DNA from: Constantimarinum furrinae
GTDB taxonomy: Bacteria; Bacteroidota; Bacteroidia; Flavobacteriales; Flavobacteriaceae
Length of the DNA stretch: 64,000 bases
Reading direction: 5' to 3'
Assembly (NCBI RefSeq): GCF_014295415.1
Contig: NZ_CP052909.1
Span: 1,178,001 to 1,242,000 of the forward strand
The position numbers were made by a program, and so were the translations under genes. The notes beneath the pieces are model-generated. The model ran no database searches. It was not told the origin of the DNA and was given only the letters and a program-made list of their open reading frames with translations. This document shows, piece by piece, positions 55,632 through 64,000 of this stretch; the first letter of the stretch is position 1, and each line of letters starts with the position of its first letter.

Positions 55632-55823
55632 CTATTTCTTTCCCGCAATTTTTCTAGATGCTTTTAGGATGAGCATCAGGAGGATCACACATGCAGCAGC
55701 TACAATACTAATTACCGCAATGGCGCTGTCCCCTTCTAACAGGTCGTCGAAATTCAGTTTAAAGGAATTAAAGATTATAAGTCCGATTGCGATCGCAATA
55801 AATATATATATGGCAACTTTCAT
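55632..55823 (-). CDS. Small two-span membrane protein
   Basis: A 63-residue protein with two membrane spans (residues 4-20 and 36-54) joined by an acidic loop and ending in a lysine-rich tail. I do not recognise a family. It follows marC by nine bases on the same strand and is convergent with the S41 protease gene, which ends four bases away. Confidence 0.6.
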   Translation of the reverse strand: MKVAIYIFIAIAIGLIIFNSFKLNFDDLLEGDSAIAVISIVAAACVILLMLILKASRKIAGKK

Positions 55824-55832
55824 AGGGTCATA

Positions 55833-56414
55833 TTAATTAAACAATTCTTGAATATTTGAGGTGAATAATTTTACGGCGATCGCCAGCAATATCACACCAA
55901 AAACCTTTCTAATTACCGCAATCCCGTTTTTACCTAGAAATTTTTGAAGTCGGGCAGAGGTCTTCAGTACGATATAGATCACAATAATATTTACAATAAT
56001 CGCAATGATAATATTCTCGGTATTGTATTCCGCTTTAAGCGAAAGCATGGTGGTTAAACTCCCCGGTCCTGCAAGCATAGGGAAGGCCAATGGAAAAATG
56101 GCCGCCATATCGGGACTGCTTCCATCGTCTTTAAAAAGAGTAACCCCTAGGATCATTTCTATTGCGATAAAAAAGAGAATAAAAGCACCTGCTACGGCAA
56201 ATTCGTTCACGTTAATTCCAATGAGATGAAGTATTTCTTCTCCCAGAAACAGGAATATTATCATTACCGCGGCAGCTACGATGGCAGCTTTTTCGCTGTG
56301 AATATGTCCCGCTTTTTCACGCAGTGAAATAATAATTGGGATATTACCAACAATATCGATCACGGCAAACAGTACCATGGTGGCCGTGGCTATTTCTTTA
56401 AAATTAACTTCCAT
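55833..56414 (-). CDS. MarC family integral membrane protein
   Basis: A 193-residue protein with six membrane segments: DIVGNIPIIISLRE at the start, then AFILFFIAIEMILGV, IFPLAFPMLAGPGSLTTML and TNIIVIYIVLKTS-like spans. The MarC family is of unknown function; despite its name it is not an antibiotic efflux protein. The small membrane gene downstream probably shares the transcript. Confidence 0.9.
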   Translation of the reverse strand: MEVNFKEIATATMVLFAVIDIVGNIPIIISLREKAGHIHSEKAAIVAAAVMIIFLFLGEEILHLIGINVNEFAVAGAFILFFIAIEMILGVTLFKDDGSSPDMAAIFPLAFPMLAGPGSLTTMLSLKAEYNTENIIIAIIVNIIVIYIVLKTSARLQKFLGKNGIAVIRKVFGVILLAIAVKLFTSNIQELFN

Positions 56415-56521
56415 ACGACTTAGATTCAGGCTGCAAAATTAGACAAATAAGTTGGAAGGATTAGACCGCAAACAGGAAGTTTTTCTAAAGATTTACTACA
56501 GCGGTCTATCTGCTATTTGGT

Positions 56522-56529
56522 TATATTTG
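56522..56529 (+). promoter_or_regulatory. -7 element of DUF3109 gene (TATATTTG)
   Basis: TATATTTG is an exact TAnnTTTG match ending only four bases before the ATG at 56534. Transcription would start at or next to the ATG, so the mRNA is probably leaderless. Confidence 0.6.
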
Positions 56530-56533
56530 CGGC

Positions 56534-57112
56534 ATGTTTCAGTTAGGTAAAACCATCGTTTCGGAAGATATTATAGAAAAGGATTTTGTGTGCAATCTTT
56601 CGGCATGCAAAGGAGCCTGTTGTATTGAAGGGGAAGCAGGAGCACCCGTTACGGTTGAAGAAACCAGAATACTCGAAGATATTTATCCGGCAGTTAAGCC
56701 TTTTCTGCGTTCCGAAGGTATTGCGGCTATTGAAGCACAGGGAACATTTATTAAGACTAAGGACGGTGAATTGGAAACCCCCTTGGTTGAAGGAAAAGAA
56801 TGTGCTTATGTAACCTTTACCGATAAAGGAATAGCCAGCTGTGGTATTGAAGATGCCTATAATGCCGGTAAGATCGATGCTGTGGCTCGCGGATTTAAAA
56901 AACCTATATCGTGTCATTTATACCCTGTTCGGGTTAAGGATTTTGGATTATTCGCGGCGGTTAATTATCACAAATGGCCTATTTGTAATGACGCCTGTAC
57001 TTTAGGAAAGGAATTAAAAGTTCCGGTTTACAAATTCGTAAAGGAAGCGCTTATTAGAAAGTTCGGGAAGAACTGGTATGCAGAACTCGAAAAAGTAGCT
57101 TCAAAACTGTAA
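56534..57112 (+). CDS. DUF3109 family cysteine-rich protein
   Basis: A 192-residue protein with conserved cysteines in CNLSACKGACC, KECAYVTF, ASCGIEDAYNAG, ISCHLYPVR and PICNDACTLG. These would bind zinc or an iron-sulphur cluster. The family is common in Bacteroidota and uncharacterised. It appears to be a single-gene unit with a very close promoter. Confidence 0.9.
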   Translation: MFQLGKTIVSEDIIEKDFVCNLSACKGACCIEGEAGAPVTVEETRILEDIYPAVKPFLRSEGIAAIEAQGTFIKTKDGELETPLVEGKECAYVTFTDKGIASCGIEDAYNAGKIDAVARGFKKPISCHLYPVRVKDFGLFAAVNYHKWPICNDACTLGKELKVPVYKFVKEALIRKFGKNWYAELEKVASKL

Positions 57113-57302
57113 TTTTCTCCAAGTTTTTATAAAGGTTACATATCTTCTATGTGTTGTTACATGGGTTATATATTGTTCCCTGGAGTGACCCTATCTTTAC
57201 ATCAGAATTTTAATACAAATTTACCCGTTCACATTGTAAGTTACACAACTGATAATCACTATCTTAGCAAGTATTAACCGACAAATTAACCAAATTAGAA
57301 TT

Positions 57303-57902
57303 ATGAAAAAATTAATCGTATTGTTTTGTGTAGTAGTGTTTTTTGCTTCCTGCGAGAATCCTGTTTCAAAGAAGATAAAGGAAACAAGAGAAAACGTATC
57401 CAACACTACGAAAGCTGTTAAAGAACTAAATAAAATGCAGGAGGATATTGAAGAGTTAAAGGATGAGGAGCCTTTAACTAATGATGAGCTCAAGGCATGG
57501 CTTCCGGATGAGATCAACGGAATGAAACGCGTGGGATATAAAGCGGGTCAGACCGCCTATATGCAAATTGCTCAGGTAGAAGCGACCTATCAGAACGAAG
57601 ACAAATCGAAGAAATTCAAGGTCCAGGTAATCGATGGAGCCGGCCAGATGGGTGCTGCCGCCACAGCAGGTTTTAGGATGGTTTTCTCACAGGATTTTGA
57701 GGAAGAGGATGAAAATAAAATGAGAAGGACCGTGAAGAAGAATGGTGTAAAGGCTATTGAAGAGTATCGGAAGAATTCTAATAACAGTGAGATCCAGTTA
57801 ATGGAGGGAAACCGCTTTTATATTAAAGCTAATGGCACAAATATGGATTTGGATGAAACCTGGGACGCAATTGAAGAATTGGACGCAGGGGATCTAGGTT
57901 AA
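57303..57902 (+). CDS. Small lipoprotein of unknown function
   Basis: A 199-residue lipoprotein: signal MKKLIVLFCVVVFFASC with lipobox ASC at residue 17, then a coiled coil (ISKKIKETRENVSN region, residues 22-60), and a soluble domain with LKAWLPDEINGMKRVGYKAGQTAYMQIAQ. The C-terminus is acidic. I do not recognise the family. It is followed by a terminator and seems monocistronic. Confidence 0.8.
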   Translation: MKKLIVLFCVVVFFASCENPVSKKIKETRENVSNTTKAVKELNKMQEDIEELKDEEPLTNDELKAWLPDEINGMKRVGYKAGQTAYMQIAQVEATYQNEDKSKKFKVQVIDGAGQMGAAATAGFRMVFSQDFEEEDENKMRRTVKKNGVKAIEEYRKNSNNSEIQLMEGNRFYIKANGTNMDLDETWDAIEELDAGDLG

Positions 57903-57927
57903 AATAATTGGAGTAAATCTTAAAATG

Positions 57928-57961
57928 ACCACTTTCGATATCAGTTTGAAAGTGGTTTTTT
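57928..57961 (+). terminator. Terminator of the small lipoprotein gene
   Basis: ACCACTTTC pairs with GAAAGTGGT across an 11-base loop, followed by five or six T. Confidence 0.88.
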
Positions 57962-58096
57962 ATATTCTGAATGTTAAAAATGAAGAAAAAGGGAGACATT
58001 CTGAAAAATAAATATGGCAAATTGTGTGTAAAATTTATGTTGACAAATCCTCGGGCAAACCCTTGGTGAAGGGAAGTAAAACGGAACTGTAAGAGG

Positions 58097-58237
58097 GTTT
58101 TCAACGACTCAGTTTGATATTGTTGATAACTATTTTAAATATTCATAAATAATTGAAAAACAAGAACATAACTACAGTTTTTAACATTATGATAATAACA
58201 GTTTAAATTGCCTTGTGTTGAAAACTTTGTTGAAAAC
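58097..58237. promoter_or_regulatory. nrdB: Cluster of five TGTTRAWAAC (DnaA-box-like) sites before nrdB
   Basis: TGTTGATAAC (58121), TGTTGAAAAC (58216 and 58228, 12 bases apart) are on the plus strand; CGTTGAAAAC (58097-58106) and TGTTAAAAAC (58177-58186) are on the minus strand. They resemble relaxed DnaA boxes (TGTGGATAA). In E. coli nrdAB is DnaA-regulated, so a regulatory site is the simplest reading; an origin is less likely because no dnaA, dnaN or gidA genes are near. Confidence 0.45.
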
Positions 58238-58332
58238 CTAAAGCTCATTTTGCCTTAATTGCTTCATAATTTTTTCATATTTGTTAGTCCCGAGTAACGA
58301 CAAAATTATTTAAGAATTTAAAACGAAGGACA

Positions 58333-59310
58333 ATGAGCGCAGTAGAACCAATTTTACAAGAAAACGAAGGAAGATTTGTAATTTTTCCAATTCAACATCA
58401 CGATATCTGGGAATGGTACAAAAAATCTGAGGCAAGCTTTTGGACGGCCGAAGAGATCGATCTTCATCAGGATCTTACAGATTGGACATCAAAACTTAAC
58501 GATGATGAGCGCTATTTTATAAAACATATCCTCGCTTTTTTTGCAGCCAGTGACGGGATCGTAAATGAAAACCTTGCCGAGAATTTCGTAAACGAAGTGC
58601 AATACAGTGAAGCTAAATTCTTTTATGGCTTCCAGATCATGATGGAGAACATTCACAGTGAGACCTATTCCCTACTTATCGATACCTATGTAAAAGATGA
58701 TAAGGAAAAGGATAAGCTGTTTAATGCCATCGAGAATTTTCCGGCTATCAAGAAAAAGGCAGACTGGGCATTGAAATGGATCGAGAGTCCGAGTTTTGCA
58801 GAGCGGTTAATCGCCTTCGCAGCTGTGGAAGGTATCTTTTTCAGCGGAGCATTTTGCTCTATTTTCTGGCTTAAAAAGAGAGGCCTTATGCCGGGATTAA
58901 CCTTTTCAAACGAATTGATATCACGTGATGAAGGCGTGCATTGCGATTTTGCCGTACACCTGCACAATCATCACCTGGTTAATAAAGTGTCTAAAGAACG
59001 TATTAGAGAGATCATAGTAGATGCTTTAAATATTGAACGTGAATTCATTACCGAATCACTTCCTGCAAGCCTTATTGGCATGAATTCTAAACTAATGACA
59101 CAATACCTGGAGTTTGTAACAGATCGTCTATTAGTGGAATTGGAATGTGAAAAGGAATACAACGCTACCAATCCATTCGACTTTATGGATATGATATCAT
59201 TACAGGGAAAGACAAATTTCTTCGAGAAGCGTGTTTCCGAATATCAGAAAGCAGGCGTAACCAACAAAGACAAAGAGTCTAACAAGATAAGTTTCGACGC
59301 AGATTTTTAG
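58333..59310 (+). CDS. nrdB: Ribonucleoside-diphosphate reductase, beta subunit (class Ia)
   Basis: A 325-residue radical-bearing subunit. The metal ligands are seen as the aspartate in [18 protein letters not shown] (Glu and His, followed four residues later by the radical tyrosine) and RDEGVHCDF (Glu and His). The C-terminus ends KISFDADF, the peptide that binds the alpha subunit. With its tyrosine present this is a class Ia-type enzyme. nrdA follows after 121 bases. Confidence 0.95.
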   Translation: MSAVEPILQENEGRFVIFPIQHHDIWEWYKKSEASFWTAEEIDLHQDLTDWTSKLNDDERYFIKHILAFFAASDGIVNENLAENFVNEVQYSEAKFFYGFQIMMENIHSETYSLLIDTYVKDDKEKDKLFNAIENFPAIKKKADWALKWIESPSFAERLIAFAAVEGIFFSGAFCSIFWLKKRGLMPGLTFSNELISRDEGVHCDFAVHLHNHHLVNKVSKERIREIIVDALNIEREFITESLPASLIGMNSKLMTQYLEFVTDRLLVELECEKEYNATNPFDFMDMISLQGKTNFFEKRVSEYQKAGVTNKDKESNKISFDADF

Positions 59311-59342
59311 AAAAGATACCGTCCTCCCCAAGGCGGTCTTTT
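59311..59342 (+). terminator. Hairpin between nrdB and nrdA (possible attenuator)
   Basis: AAAAGATACCG can pair with CGGTCTTTT with a 2-base bulge and is followed by TTCATC. It begins at the nrdB stop. It may reduce read-through into nrdA, or be an RNA stability element. Confidence 0.45.
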
Positions 59343-59431
59343 CATCTTAAAACACTGAAAACGTGAGGGTTAAAATTCTCACCAAGGAAAATATATTCAA
59401 AAATAAGTAAGTAACCTCAAAAGAAGTAAGT

Positions 59432-61855
59432 ATGAACGTAATAAAGAGAGACGGCCGCAAAGAACCTATCATGTTCGATAAGATCACCGCAAGGGTTCGT
59501 AAATTGTGCTATGGACTAAATGAGCTGGTAGATCCGGTAAAGATATCCATGCGGGTCATTGAAGGGCTATACGATGGTGTCACCACTAGTGAGCTGGATA
59601 ATCTTGCAGCCGAAGTGGCAGCAACGATGACCACATCACACCCGGACTATGCCCGATTGGCCGCACGAATCTCAGTTTCAAACTTACACAAGAATACTAA
59701 GAAGACCTTTTCTGAAGTAATGACCGATTTATATACGTATGTAAATCCGCGTACCGGGAAAAAAGCACCATTATTAAGTGATGAGGTTTACGAAATTATA
59801 ATGAAGCATGCCGATGAACTCGATTCTACCATCATCTATAACCGTGATTTTGGATACGATTATTTCGGTTTTAAAACCTTAGAACGTTCTTACCTATTAA
59901 AATTGAACGGTAAAATCGTGGAGCGTCCTCAACACATGCTTATGCGTGTTTCTGTTGGAATCCATTTAAACGATTTGGCGGCTATAAAAGAAACTTATGA
60001 ATTAATGTCTAAGAAGTTCTTTACGCACGCCACTCCTACCTTGTTTAACAGCGGGACACCCAAACCACAAATGTCTTCCTGTTTTTTATTGGCCATGAAG
60101 GACGACAGCATCGACGGTATCTACGACACCTTGAAACAAACTGCCAAGATCTCGCAGTCTGCCGGAGGAATAGGGTTATCTATTCATAATATACGTGCTA
60201 CAGGATCGTATATTTCGGGAACGAACGGAACGTCTAACGGAATCGTACCCATGCTGCGGGTCTTTAATGATACAGCTCGTTATGTAGACCAAGGAGGTGG
60301 CAAGAGAAAAGGTTCTTTCGCGATCTATGTAGAACCTTGGCACGCCGATATCTTCGACTTTCTCGATTTGAAAAAGAACCACGGAAAAGAAGAAATGCGG
60401 GCACGGGATCTCTTTTATGCTATGTGGATTCCCGATCTGTTTATGAAAAGAGTGCAGGAAGACGGAGAATGGACACTGATGTGCCCAAATGAATGCCCCG
60501 GTCTTTTCGATACCCATGGCGAAGAATTTGAAGCCTTGTATGAGAAATATGAAGCCGAAAACAAAGGACGTAAAACGATCAAAGCCCGTGAACTATGGGA
60601 AAAGATCATGGAATCTCAAATCGAGACTGGAACGCCTTATATGTTGTACAAGGACGCTGCAAACCGGAAGAGCAACCAGAAGAATCTGGGAACCATTCGT
60701 TCTTCCAACCTTTGTACCGAGATCATGGAATATACTTCAGCAGACGAGGTGGCCGTATGTAATCTGGCCTCCATCGCGTTACCTATGTTCGTGAAGAATG
60801 GAGAATTTGATCATAAAGAATTGTTTCGTGTAACAAAGCGGGTCACTAAAAACCTAAATCGTGTTATAGACCGGAATTATTATCCGGTAAAGGAAGCCGA
60901 AAACTCAAATTTCCGTCACCGTCCTGTAGGACTTGGAGTACAGGGATTGGCAGATACCTTCATTATGTTGCGTATGCCGTTCACGAGTGACGAGGCTAAA
61001 AAACTGAATCAGGAGATATTCGAAACTCTTTATTTTGCTGCGGTCACTGCTTCTATGGAAGAGGCGAAAGCAGACGGAGCCTACGAAACGTATAAAGGTT
61101 CACCAATTTCTGAAGGGAAATTTCAGCACAACCTTTGGGGTATAAAAGACGAAGAATTAAGTGGTCGTTGGGACTGGGGGAAACTGCGCAAGGATATTAA
61201 AAAGCATGGAGTTCGTAATTCATTGTTGGTAGCTCCAATGCCAACCGCATCCACGTCGCAGATCCTTGGAAACAATGAAGCCTTCGAACCGTACACGTCA
61301 AACATATACACTCGTAGAGTACTTTCGGGCGAATTTATTGTGGTAAATAAGCATTTACTGGAAGATTTAGTAAGCCTTGGCCTTTGGAACGAAGATCTTA
61401 AAGAAGAGATCATGCGTGCTAACGGATCTATACAGGATGTGGATAATATTCCGCAGGACTTAAAAGAACTATACAAAACCGTTTGGGAATTGAGTATGAA
61501 AGATATTATCGATATGTCTCGCCACAGAGGATATTTTATCGATCAGTCTCAATCTCTCAACCTCTTTATGGAGAACGCAAACTTTGCAAAACTTACTTCT
61601 ATGCATTTCTATGCCTGGAAGAGCGGATTAAAAACCGGAATGTATTATCTGCGCACCAAGAGCGCGGTAGATGCGATCAAGTTTACGCTTAAGAGCGAAA
61701 CCAAAAAAGAGCCGGTAGGAGCCGTAGCCGAAGCTGCTACAGTAGATGCTACATCTGCAGCCTCCAACAAACCGCTAACACCACAGGAATTACGTGAAAT
61801 GTTATCCAAATCGAAGGATGCAGAGGACGATGATTGCTTAATGTGCGGTTCTTAA
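59432..61855 (+). CDS. nrdA: Ribonucleoside-diphosphate reductase, alpha subunit (class Ia)
   Basis: An 807-residue catalytic subunit that reduces ribonucleotides to deoxyribonucleotides. An N-terminal ATP cone (residues about 1-90; [16 protein letters not shown]) gives overall activity control. Active-site motifs are PQMSSCFLL (first redox Cys) and [11 protein letters not shown] (thiyl Cys). [12 protein letters not shown] and [20 protein letters not shown] are also present. The C-terminal CLMCGS holds the CxxC pair that passes electrons from thioredoxin. Confidence 0.96.
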   Translation: MNVIKRDGRKEPIMFDKITARVRKLCYGLNELVDPVKISMRVIEGLYDGVTTSELDNLAAEVAATMTTSHPDYARLAARISVSNLHKNTKKTFSEVMTDLYTYVNPRTGKKAPLLSDEVYEIIMKHADELDSTIIYNRDFGYDYFGFKTLERSYLLKLNGKIVERPQHMLMRVSVGIHLNDLAAIKETYELMSKKFFTHATPTLFNSGTPKPQMSSCFLLAMKDDSIDGIYDTLKQTAKISQSAGGIGLSIHNIRATGSYISGTNGTSNGIVPMLRVFNDTARYVDQGGGKRKGSFAIYVEPWHADIFDFLDLKKNHGKEEMRARDLFYAMWIPDLFMKRVQEDGEWTLMCPNECPGLFDTHGEEFEALYEKYEAENKGRKTIKARELWEKIMESQIETGTPYMLYKDAANRKSNQKNLGTIRSSNLCTEIMEYTSADEVAVCNLASIALPMFVKNGEFDHKELFRVTKRVTKNLNRVIDRNYYPVKEAENSNFRHRPVGLGVQGLADTFIMLRMPFTSDEAKKLNQEIFETLYFAAVTASMEEAKADGAYETYKGSPISEGKFQHNLWGIKDEELSGRWDWGKLRKDIKKHGVRNSLLVAPMPTASTSQILGNNEAFEPYTSNIYTRRVLSGEFIVVNKHLLEDLVSLGLWNEDLKEEIMRANGSIQDVDNIPQDLKELYKTVWELSMKDIIDMSRHRGYFIDQSQSLNLFMENANFAKLTSMHFYAWKSGLKTGMYYLRTKSAVDAIKFTLKSETKKEPVGAVAEAATVDATSAASNKPLTPQELREMLSKSKDAEDDDCLMCGS

Positions 61856-61874
61856 TTTTTATGTGTTAAAAGAT

Positions 61875-61903
61875 GTGTGGCTCTAATTTAATTAGAGCCA
61901 CAC
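61875..61903 (+). terminator. nrdA: Terminator of nrdA
   Basis: A perfect 13-bp inverted repeat (GTGTGGCTCTAAT with ATTAGAGCCACAC) around a 3-base centre, beginning 20 bases after the nrdA stop and followed by CTTTAGTT. Confidence 0.85.
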
Positions 61904-61952
61904 TTTAGTTAAAGGATGATGAATATAAAAAAAACATGCTGAGATAGTGAAT

Positions 61953-61985
61953 AAAAAAAAGGGATGTCGTGAGAGAACATCCCTT
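61953..61985 (-). terminator. Terminator on minus strand (ends candidate small RNA)
   Basis: GGGATGT/ACATCCC stem extended by AA/TT, a nine-base loop, and eight T on the minus strand. The plus strand lacks a T run after the stem, so it acts on minus-strand transcription. Confidence 0.8.
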
Positions 61986-62063
61986 CTTGTCGGTTAAAAT
62001 ATACGGTTTCTGTCCAGTATAATTTAAAGTTGAAAAATTGAGGAAAATCTCACCTCATTTTCT
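61953..62063 (-). ncRNA. Candidate small RNA antisense to flanking genes' strand
   Basis: On the minus strand a -7 element TACATTTG (62075-62068) with TTG 20 bases upstream (62098-62096) is followed about 105 bases later by a strong terminator, AAGGGATGT/ACATCCCTT and then eight T (61985-61953). The transcript would also form a 5-bp TGAGG/CCTCA stem near its 5' end. Neither flanking gene is on this strand, and no ORF of useful length is present. Not matched to a known RNA family by eye. Confidence 0.5.
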
Positions 62064-62185
62064 TTTTCAAATGTAAGTATTTGAAACTTCCTTGACAAGT
62101 CAATTCTGTTCTCTTAACATTTTAATTATAAACTATAGATTGTTAACAAGATTTATATTGTTAATATCTTAAAATTGAGAAAACA

Positions 62186-62857
62186 ATGAACAAAGTAAAA
62201 ATTTCAATTAATCAGTTGGTTGATTTCAGATTGGCTACACAAAATAAAAAGCTTAGAATCCTAAGAGATCAAAAAAAGGTTAATCCCTTTAGAGCAAATT
62301 GGTATCAAATGTCTCGAAGTCGAATTAAAAAATCAATTGCCACAGGTGGGGATTTAGAACCAATTTTGGCTGGAATTCAAGAGTTAAAAAATAGGAGAAA
62401 ACTAACTCCCATGCAGTTAAATAATCGCAATGTATCTATTGAAGCAATGCAGAGATTTTTGAGCATTAAAATTCCAAAAATTTTTAATAATCCAATTACT
62501 GTGGTCAAAAATGTTCAGCATAAATCAATAAATATACAAGGTGTTGAAGTTATCATTTCTCCAGATTTGATATTTCGTGCCGAAATTGACGGCCTAACAT
62601 ATTATGGAGCAATAAAACTACATATTTCTAAGAATAATGTATTTGATCGGACCCAGTCAAAACAAGTTGCTGCAGCATTATATAAGTTTATGGATGATAA
62701 TGTTAAAGAGTCAAAAGGGAAGGTTTTGCCTGAATTTTGTATTTCATTAGACGTTTTTGGGGATAAATTCACCTCCGCTCCAAAAAATTTTATTAAATGC
62801 TATGGAGAATTAGAAAGAGTATGTGAAGAAATAAAGTTTCTTTGGCCTGCCGCATAG
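62186..62857 (+). CDS. Orphan protein of unknown function (223 aa)
   Basis: A 223-residue basic, non-membrane protein. Residues 1-85 are rich in Lys and Arg (RILRDQKKVNPFRANWYQM, RSRIKKSIATGG). Residues 115-200 look like an alpha/beta fold with VEVIISPDLIFRAEIDGLTYYGAIKLHIS. I do not recognise a family. The DNA is clearly more AT-rich than the neighbours, and the gene is a single unit bounded by terminators on both sides. This looks like a horizontally acquired accessory gene. Confidence 0.65.
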   Translation: MNKVKISINQLVDFRLATQNKKLRILRDQKKVNPFRANWYQMSRSRIKKSIATGGDLEPILAGIQELKNRRKLTPMQLNNRNVSIEAMQRFLSIKIPKIFNNPITVVKNVQHKSINIQGVEVIISPDLIFRAEIDGLTYYGAIKLHISKNNVFDRTQSKQVAAALYKFMDDNVKESKGKVLPEFCISLDVFGDKFTSAPKNFIKCYGELERVCEEIKFLWPAA

Positions 62858-62877
62858 TAATAATTTAATACATTAAA

Positions 62878-62906
62878 AAGGGAGGCAAATCGCCTTCCTT
62901 TTTTTA
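62878..62906 (+). terminator. Terminator of the orphan gene
   Basis: AAGGGAGGC pairs with GCCTTCCTT (one G-U pair) across a five-base loop, followed by a run of T. Confidence 0.85.
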
Positions 62907-62938
62907 TAGATTCTGCTATATTAGCTTTTTTGAATGCT

Positions 62939-63439
62939 ATGGAAGAAATATTGCCGGTGGCAAGTCACTGTTCTTTTTGTGATACAGAAATGCAACCCGA
63001 ACAGTTCTATTGTGAGCAGTGCGGATTCCCCGAAAGGAAAACAGAATTTGAAAAATCACGCTTTCACGCAAAGCGGGTACGAAAAAAGCAATGGACTCAG
63101 GAAGCTTCAGGGAAGATCAGATCGGGGCGAATCAGCCTCTTTGTCGTAGCCGCGATTTCCTTACTTACCGGAATATTCTATTTTTACAGATATGAAGACA
63201 ATGCCACTTTAATTGCCTCTGCTATCCTCGCCATAATCTATTTAGGACTGGGCTTTTGGTCGCAGCAACGTCCGTTAATTGCGCTTATCCTCGGACTTTT
63301 AGTCTTCGTAACCACCATTGTGATCAACGGTCTGTTCGAGCCTGAAACTATTTATAAGGGTATCATTTTGAAGATTTTTATCATTGCTTATTTAGGAAAG
63401 GGTATTAATTCGGCTTTACAATTGCGTAATTCGGAATAA
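62939..63439 (+). CDS. Zinc-ribbon membrane protein
   Basis: 166 residues from the ATG at 62939 (MEEILPVASHCSFCDTEMQPEQFYCEQCGFPE). Four cysteines in CSFC...CEQC form an N-terminal zinc ribbon. Four hydrophobic segments follow from about residue 65. A TTG at 62930 would add three residues. It is three bases before the next gene, which also begins with a zinc ribbon, so they are co-transcribed. Function unknown. Confidence 0.75.
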   Translation: MEEILPVASHCSFCDTEMQPEQFYCEQCGFPERKTEFEKSRFHAKRVRKKQWTQEASGKIRSGRISLFVVAAISLLTGIFYFYRYEDNATLIASAILAIIYLGLGFWSQQRPLIALILGLLVFVTTIVINGLFEPETIYKGIILKIFIIAYLGKGINSALQLRNSE

Positions 63440-63442
63440 CGC

Positions 63443-64000
63443 ATGGAACGAAATTGTCCTAATTGTGATCAACCATTAAGAGTCGAAGCTTTGTTTTGCG
63501 GGAATTGCGGGAAAAAGATTTCGGTGCGAAATATGGACGTTGAGAACAGCAGTGTTCGCAATGTCTTACTTTTTTATGTCACCTTTTTAATCTATGCTAT
63601 CGTTTCCTGGGCGATCTACGCCGAAAGTGATTCCTTGCTTACGGAGATCCTTCTTGAGACTGTCTTTGTGTTGCTAACGGTTTTATTTAGTCTGTTCGAT
63701 GCCAAACGTATTCTGGCGCTCTATAACAGCACCTACATTACTTGGAGAAGTCTTGTTTTCTCTATTGTATTTCCATTTATTACTGCCGGTCTTGTTTATT
63801 TTGGAATCGAATATCTCAATGAATTACTCGATGAGGTGAGTTACAATCTGTTTTATGACTATATCGGGTATGAAAACTCCTTTTTCTGGGCGTTCCTGTT
63901 TATTGCGATCATCGCACCCGTTTTTGAAGAATTGGCATTCAGAGGATTTTTATTCAATCAGTTGGGAAATGTTTCCACTCCTCAAGTCACCATATTAGCG
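63443..64000 (+). CDS. Zinc-ribbon CPBP-family intramembrane protease (3' end cut off)
   Basis: 186 residues are visible and the frame remains open at the window end. It opens with a zinc ribbon (CPNCDQPLRVEALFCGNCGKK). Several membrane segments follow, then the CPBP motif 1 EELAFRGF near residue 160, which supplies the catalytic Glu pair and Arg. CPBP (Abi/Rce1-type) proteases cut within or beside membranes and include bacteriocin self-immunity proteins. Later motifs lie beyond the window. Confidence 0.8.
   Translation, partial: MERNCPNCDQPLRVEALFCGNCGKKISVRNMDVENSSVRNVLLFYVTFLIYAIVSWAIYAESDSLLTEILLETVFVLLTVLFSLFDAKRILALYNSTYITWRSLVFSIVFPFITAGLVYFGIEYLNELLDEVSYNLFYDYIGYENSFFWAFLFIAIIAPVFEELAFRGFLFNQLGNVSTPQVTILA

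Larger units (their letters stand above)
57903..58332. other. Intergenic region upstream of nrdB with DnaA-box-like cluster
   Basis: 430 bases containing a terminator at 57928-57961 for the preceding lipoprotein gene, five DnaA-box-like 10-mers at 58097-58237, and a weak promoter-like CATATTTG at 58276-58283. No ORF is convincing. Confidence 0.6.
61856..62185. other. Intergenic region with two terminators and a candidate small RNA
   Basis: 330 bases between nrdA and an orphan gene. It contains the nrdA terminator, a terminator on the opposite strand and a matching opposite-strand promoter at 62068-62075. No credible protein gene is present. Confidence 0.6.

Noticed and set aside
58097-58332. 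Chromosome replication origin
   Set aside because: DnaA-like sites are clustered, but no dnaA, dnaN, gyrB or parAB genes are near and I cannot compute skew; a regulatory role at nrdB is simpler.
58097-58332. NrdR boxes upstream of nrdB
   Set aside because: No pair of ACACwATAT-type palindromes was found by eye.
62186-62857. PD-(D/E)XK nuclease fold in the orphan protein
   Set aside because: SPD followed by IKLH resembles the pattern, but the expected acidic residue before the lysine is missing (AIK), so I do not claim it.

Overview
The window is chromosomal DNA from a member of the Bacteroidota, most likely a marine Flavobacteriaceae. Supporting signs are a protein with a type IX secretion C-terminal sorting signal, several TAnnTTTG promoter elements of the Bacteroidetes type, the ligase-associated DNA repair gene set, DUF6090 and DUF6428 proteins, moderate-to-low G+C, and starts without clear Shine-Dalgarno sequences. 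I see no phage, insertion sequence, CRISPR array or rRNA. One tRNA (Leu, anticodon CAA) is present.

Layout. 1-7.6 kb (minus): a truncated aminotransferase and a TspO-like membrane protein, then a four-gene ligase-associated DNA damage operon (exonuclease, ATP-dependent ligase, Lhr-like helicase, PdeM) joined by 4-base ATGA overlaps. 7.7-13.9 kb: TerB-like protein, fructose-1,6-bisphosphatase, GNAT, aspartate kinase, a fused two-domain acyltransferase of the ornithine/glycine-lipid type, and a YitT protein. 14.2-19.8 kb: a secreted seven-repeat T9SS protein, a membrane-bound AraC-type regulator, a DUF1206 protein, a flavodoxin-like reductase and a PqqB-like lipoprotein. 20.0-36.9 kb (minus): a 13-gene signalling operon. 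37.1-38.9 kb: an arsenic operon. 39-50.5 kb (minus): TM2, VOC, 2-hydroxyacid dehydrogenase, cupin, mgtE, rsmA, DUF4286, a DUF6090-like protein, a TPR protein, serS, an HTTM protein, ribF and pth. 50.6-52.8 kb: rplY, a hairpin-rich repeat element, prs and tRNA-Leu. 52.9-57.9 kb: HupE/UreJ, dCMP deaminase, S41 protease, MarC, DUF3109 and a small lipoprotein. 58.3-61.9 kb: nrdB-nrdA. 62-64 kb: a candidate antisense-strand small RNA, an orphan gene, a zinc-ribbon membrane protein and a truncated CPBP protease.

The most unusual part is the 13-gene operon at 20064-36843. In transcription order it encodes a TPR lipoprotein, three FIST sensor proteins with an EthD-like protein between two of them, a soluble histidine kinase, a 2127-residue histidine kinase with nine tandem GAF-like repeats, a single-domain response regulator, a response regulator fused to a class III nucleotidyl cyclase, a small membrane protein resembling the Pycsar effector (PycTM, formerly DUF5706), a TerB-like helical protein and two DUF6090 membrane proteins. 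Genes are 1-60 bp apart or overlap. My reading is a phosphorelay that gates a cyclase-effector pair. It differs from described Pycsar loci in having two-component control and in a cyclase whose visible specificity residues (Lys/Thr) are those of adenylate cyclases. The families are recognised from sequence; the joint function is inference.
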